From Nitrospirillum sp034427435 (GTDB taxonomy: Bacteria; Pseudomonadota; Alphaproteobacteria; Azospirillales; Azospirillaceae): a stretch of DNA of 64,000 nt. A program made the translations under genes and the position numbers. This document shows positions 63,464 to 64,000 of this stretch, in pieces. The stretch is from the NCBI RefSeq assembly GCF_034427435.1, contig NZ_JAXQNP010000002.1, positions 1,054,001-1,118,000 of the forward strand, in the 5' to 3' direction. The stretch's first letter is position 1, and each line of letters opens with the position of its first letter. The notes under the pieces were generated by a model. That model was not told where the DNA came from. It did no database searches and saw nothing but the letters and a program-made list of their open reading frames with translations.

Positions 63464-64000
63464 ATGTCTGCCCCCATGTCGGTTCCCATGTCTGCCTCCC
63501 CGTCCGCCGCCTCCTCCACCTGGATATCCGCCCCGGTCGCCTCGCTGAACGGGGCGGCGGCGGTGCCGGGCGATACCGCCGTGGCGGTGCGGGCCCTGGT
63601 CCTGGCCGCCCTCACCGTGGGGGAAAGCCGGGTGGACGGCGCGCCCTTGGCCTGTCTGGGGCCGGTGGTCCAGGCGCTGCGCGCCCTGGGCGCGCGCATC
63701 GAGGAGGCGGGCGGGGGCGCCTGGCAGGTGCGCGGCGTGGGCGTGGGCGGTCTGCGTCAGGCGGTGGGCCTGCTGGACCTGGAGGGCGACGGGCTGGCCT
63801 TCGCCCTGTTGTCCGGGGTGCTGGCGACGCAAGCGGGGGAAACCTTCCTCACCACCCGTCATCCTGGCGCGGCAGCTTTTCTGAAAGCGACGCTGTCGCC
63901 GTTGGCCCGCATGGGGGCGGCGTTCACCCCCGCCGGCGACGGTCTGGGCGGAGTGCACCCGCCGCTGCTGGTGCGGGGCGCGGCCCGCGCGGTGCCGGTG
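63464..64000 (+). CDS. AroA-like (EPSP synthase family) protein, active site altered, 3' end outside window
   Basis: ATG at 63464 (ATGs at 63476 and 63488 possible); open to the window end, 179 codons. The EPSP synthase pattern is clear: VPGDTAVAVRALVLAALTVG, ALRALGARIEEAGGGAW, VRGVGVGGL, LLDLEGDGLAFALL, SPLARMGAAF. But the PEP/substrate residues are changed: the Lys-Ser of PGxKS is Thr38-Ala39 (Arg43 is kept), and NxGTxxR is GDGLAFA. The place after TIGR02300 is the standard aroA locus. It may be a catalytically dead homologue, with a true AroA elsewhere. GC and codon use match neighbours, and the frame is unbroken. Confidence 0.75.
   Translation, partial: MSAPMSVPMSASPSAASSTWISAPVASLNGAAAVPGDTAVAVRALVLAALTVGESRVDGAPLACLGPVVQALRALGARIEEAGGGAWQVRGVGVGGLRQAVGLLDLEGDGLAFALLSGVLATQAGETFLTTRHPGAAAFLKATLSPLARMGAAFTPAGDGLGGVHPPLLVRGAARAVPV

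Overview
The window is GC-rich chromosomal DNA of an alphaproteobacterium, most likely Rhodospirillales (Azospirillum, Nitrospirillum or Niveispirillum type). The signs are the c-type cytochrome maturation operon ccmABCDEFGHI, a CIRCE-controlled groESL pair, an Hsp20 gene followed by a DUF1150 gene, an argD-argF-hslO run, and a TIGR02300-family gene directly before an aroA-like gene. This placement is inferred from gene content; no rRNA gene is present to test it.

Layout. 1-9.5 kb: the 3' end of gyrB, a Fic protein, an isoprenylcysteine methyltransferase-like protein, an ExoD-like protein, a conserved unknown, a GAF histidine kinase, and an ornithine/lysine decarboxylase preceded by a long leader with a small upstream ORF. 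9.2-17.9 kb: a possible attenuator, then the ccm operon. 18-24 kb: a CZB-like diguanylate cyclase, upp, two divergent beta-propeller genes and a CorC/HlyC-type membrane protein. 24.3-31.3 kb: groESL, hsp20, DUF1150, a secreted unknown, folE, apaG and a GNAT acetyltransferase. 31.4-48.8 kb: a 17.3 kb genomic island. 49-58.9 kb: a Bax-inhibitor-type protein, a SAM hydrolase (DUF62), a HAD phosphatase, a nucleoside hydrolase, two tandem paralogues of unknown function, a bactofilin, argD, argF, hslO and msrA. 59-64 kb: an M14 peptidase, a toxin-antitoxin pair, two identical tRNA-Ala genes, the TIGR02300 gene and the start of an aroA-like gene.

The island sits in a tRNA-Gly(CCC) gene and is bounded by perfect 48-bp direct repeats (31452-31499 and 48742-48789). 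Beside the intact tRNA are a tyrosine integrase and five copies of a 9-bp arm-type repeat; related copies lie next to the far end. Inside are an excisionase-like HTH protein, a winged-helix gene split by an IS66-family element (perfect 8-bp target duplication, one passenger gene), three 21-22 bp-spaced iteron-like repeats with a DnaA box, an XRE repressor over its own operator, a complete type I restriction-modification cluster (hsdM-rhuM-hsdS-hsdR), and a low-GC protein with a PD-(D/E)XK-like motif. It reads as a defence island carried by an integrative element that may have had a plasmid-like replication module.

Five frame breaks (ccmC, ccmI, a beta-propeller gene twice, and a HAD phosphatase) can each be repaired by adding one G or C to a 5-7 nt homopolymer. 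Base under-calling in the assembly explains this better than five separate gene losses. The most unusual protein is the aroA-like one at the right edge: it keeps the EPSP synthase fold pattern but lacks the residues that bind PEP and shikimate-3-phosphate.
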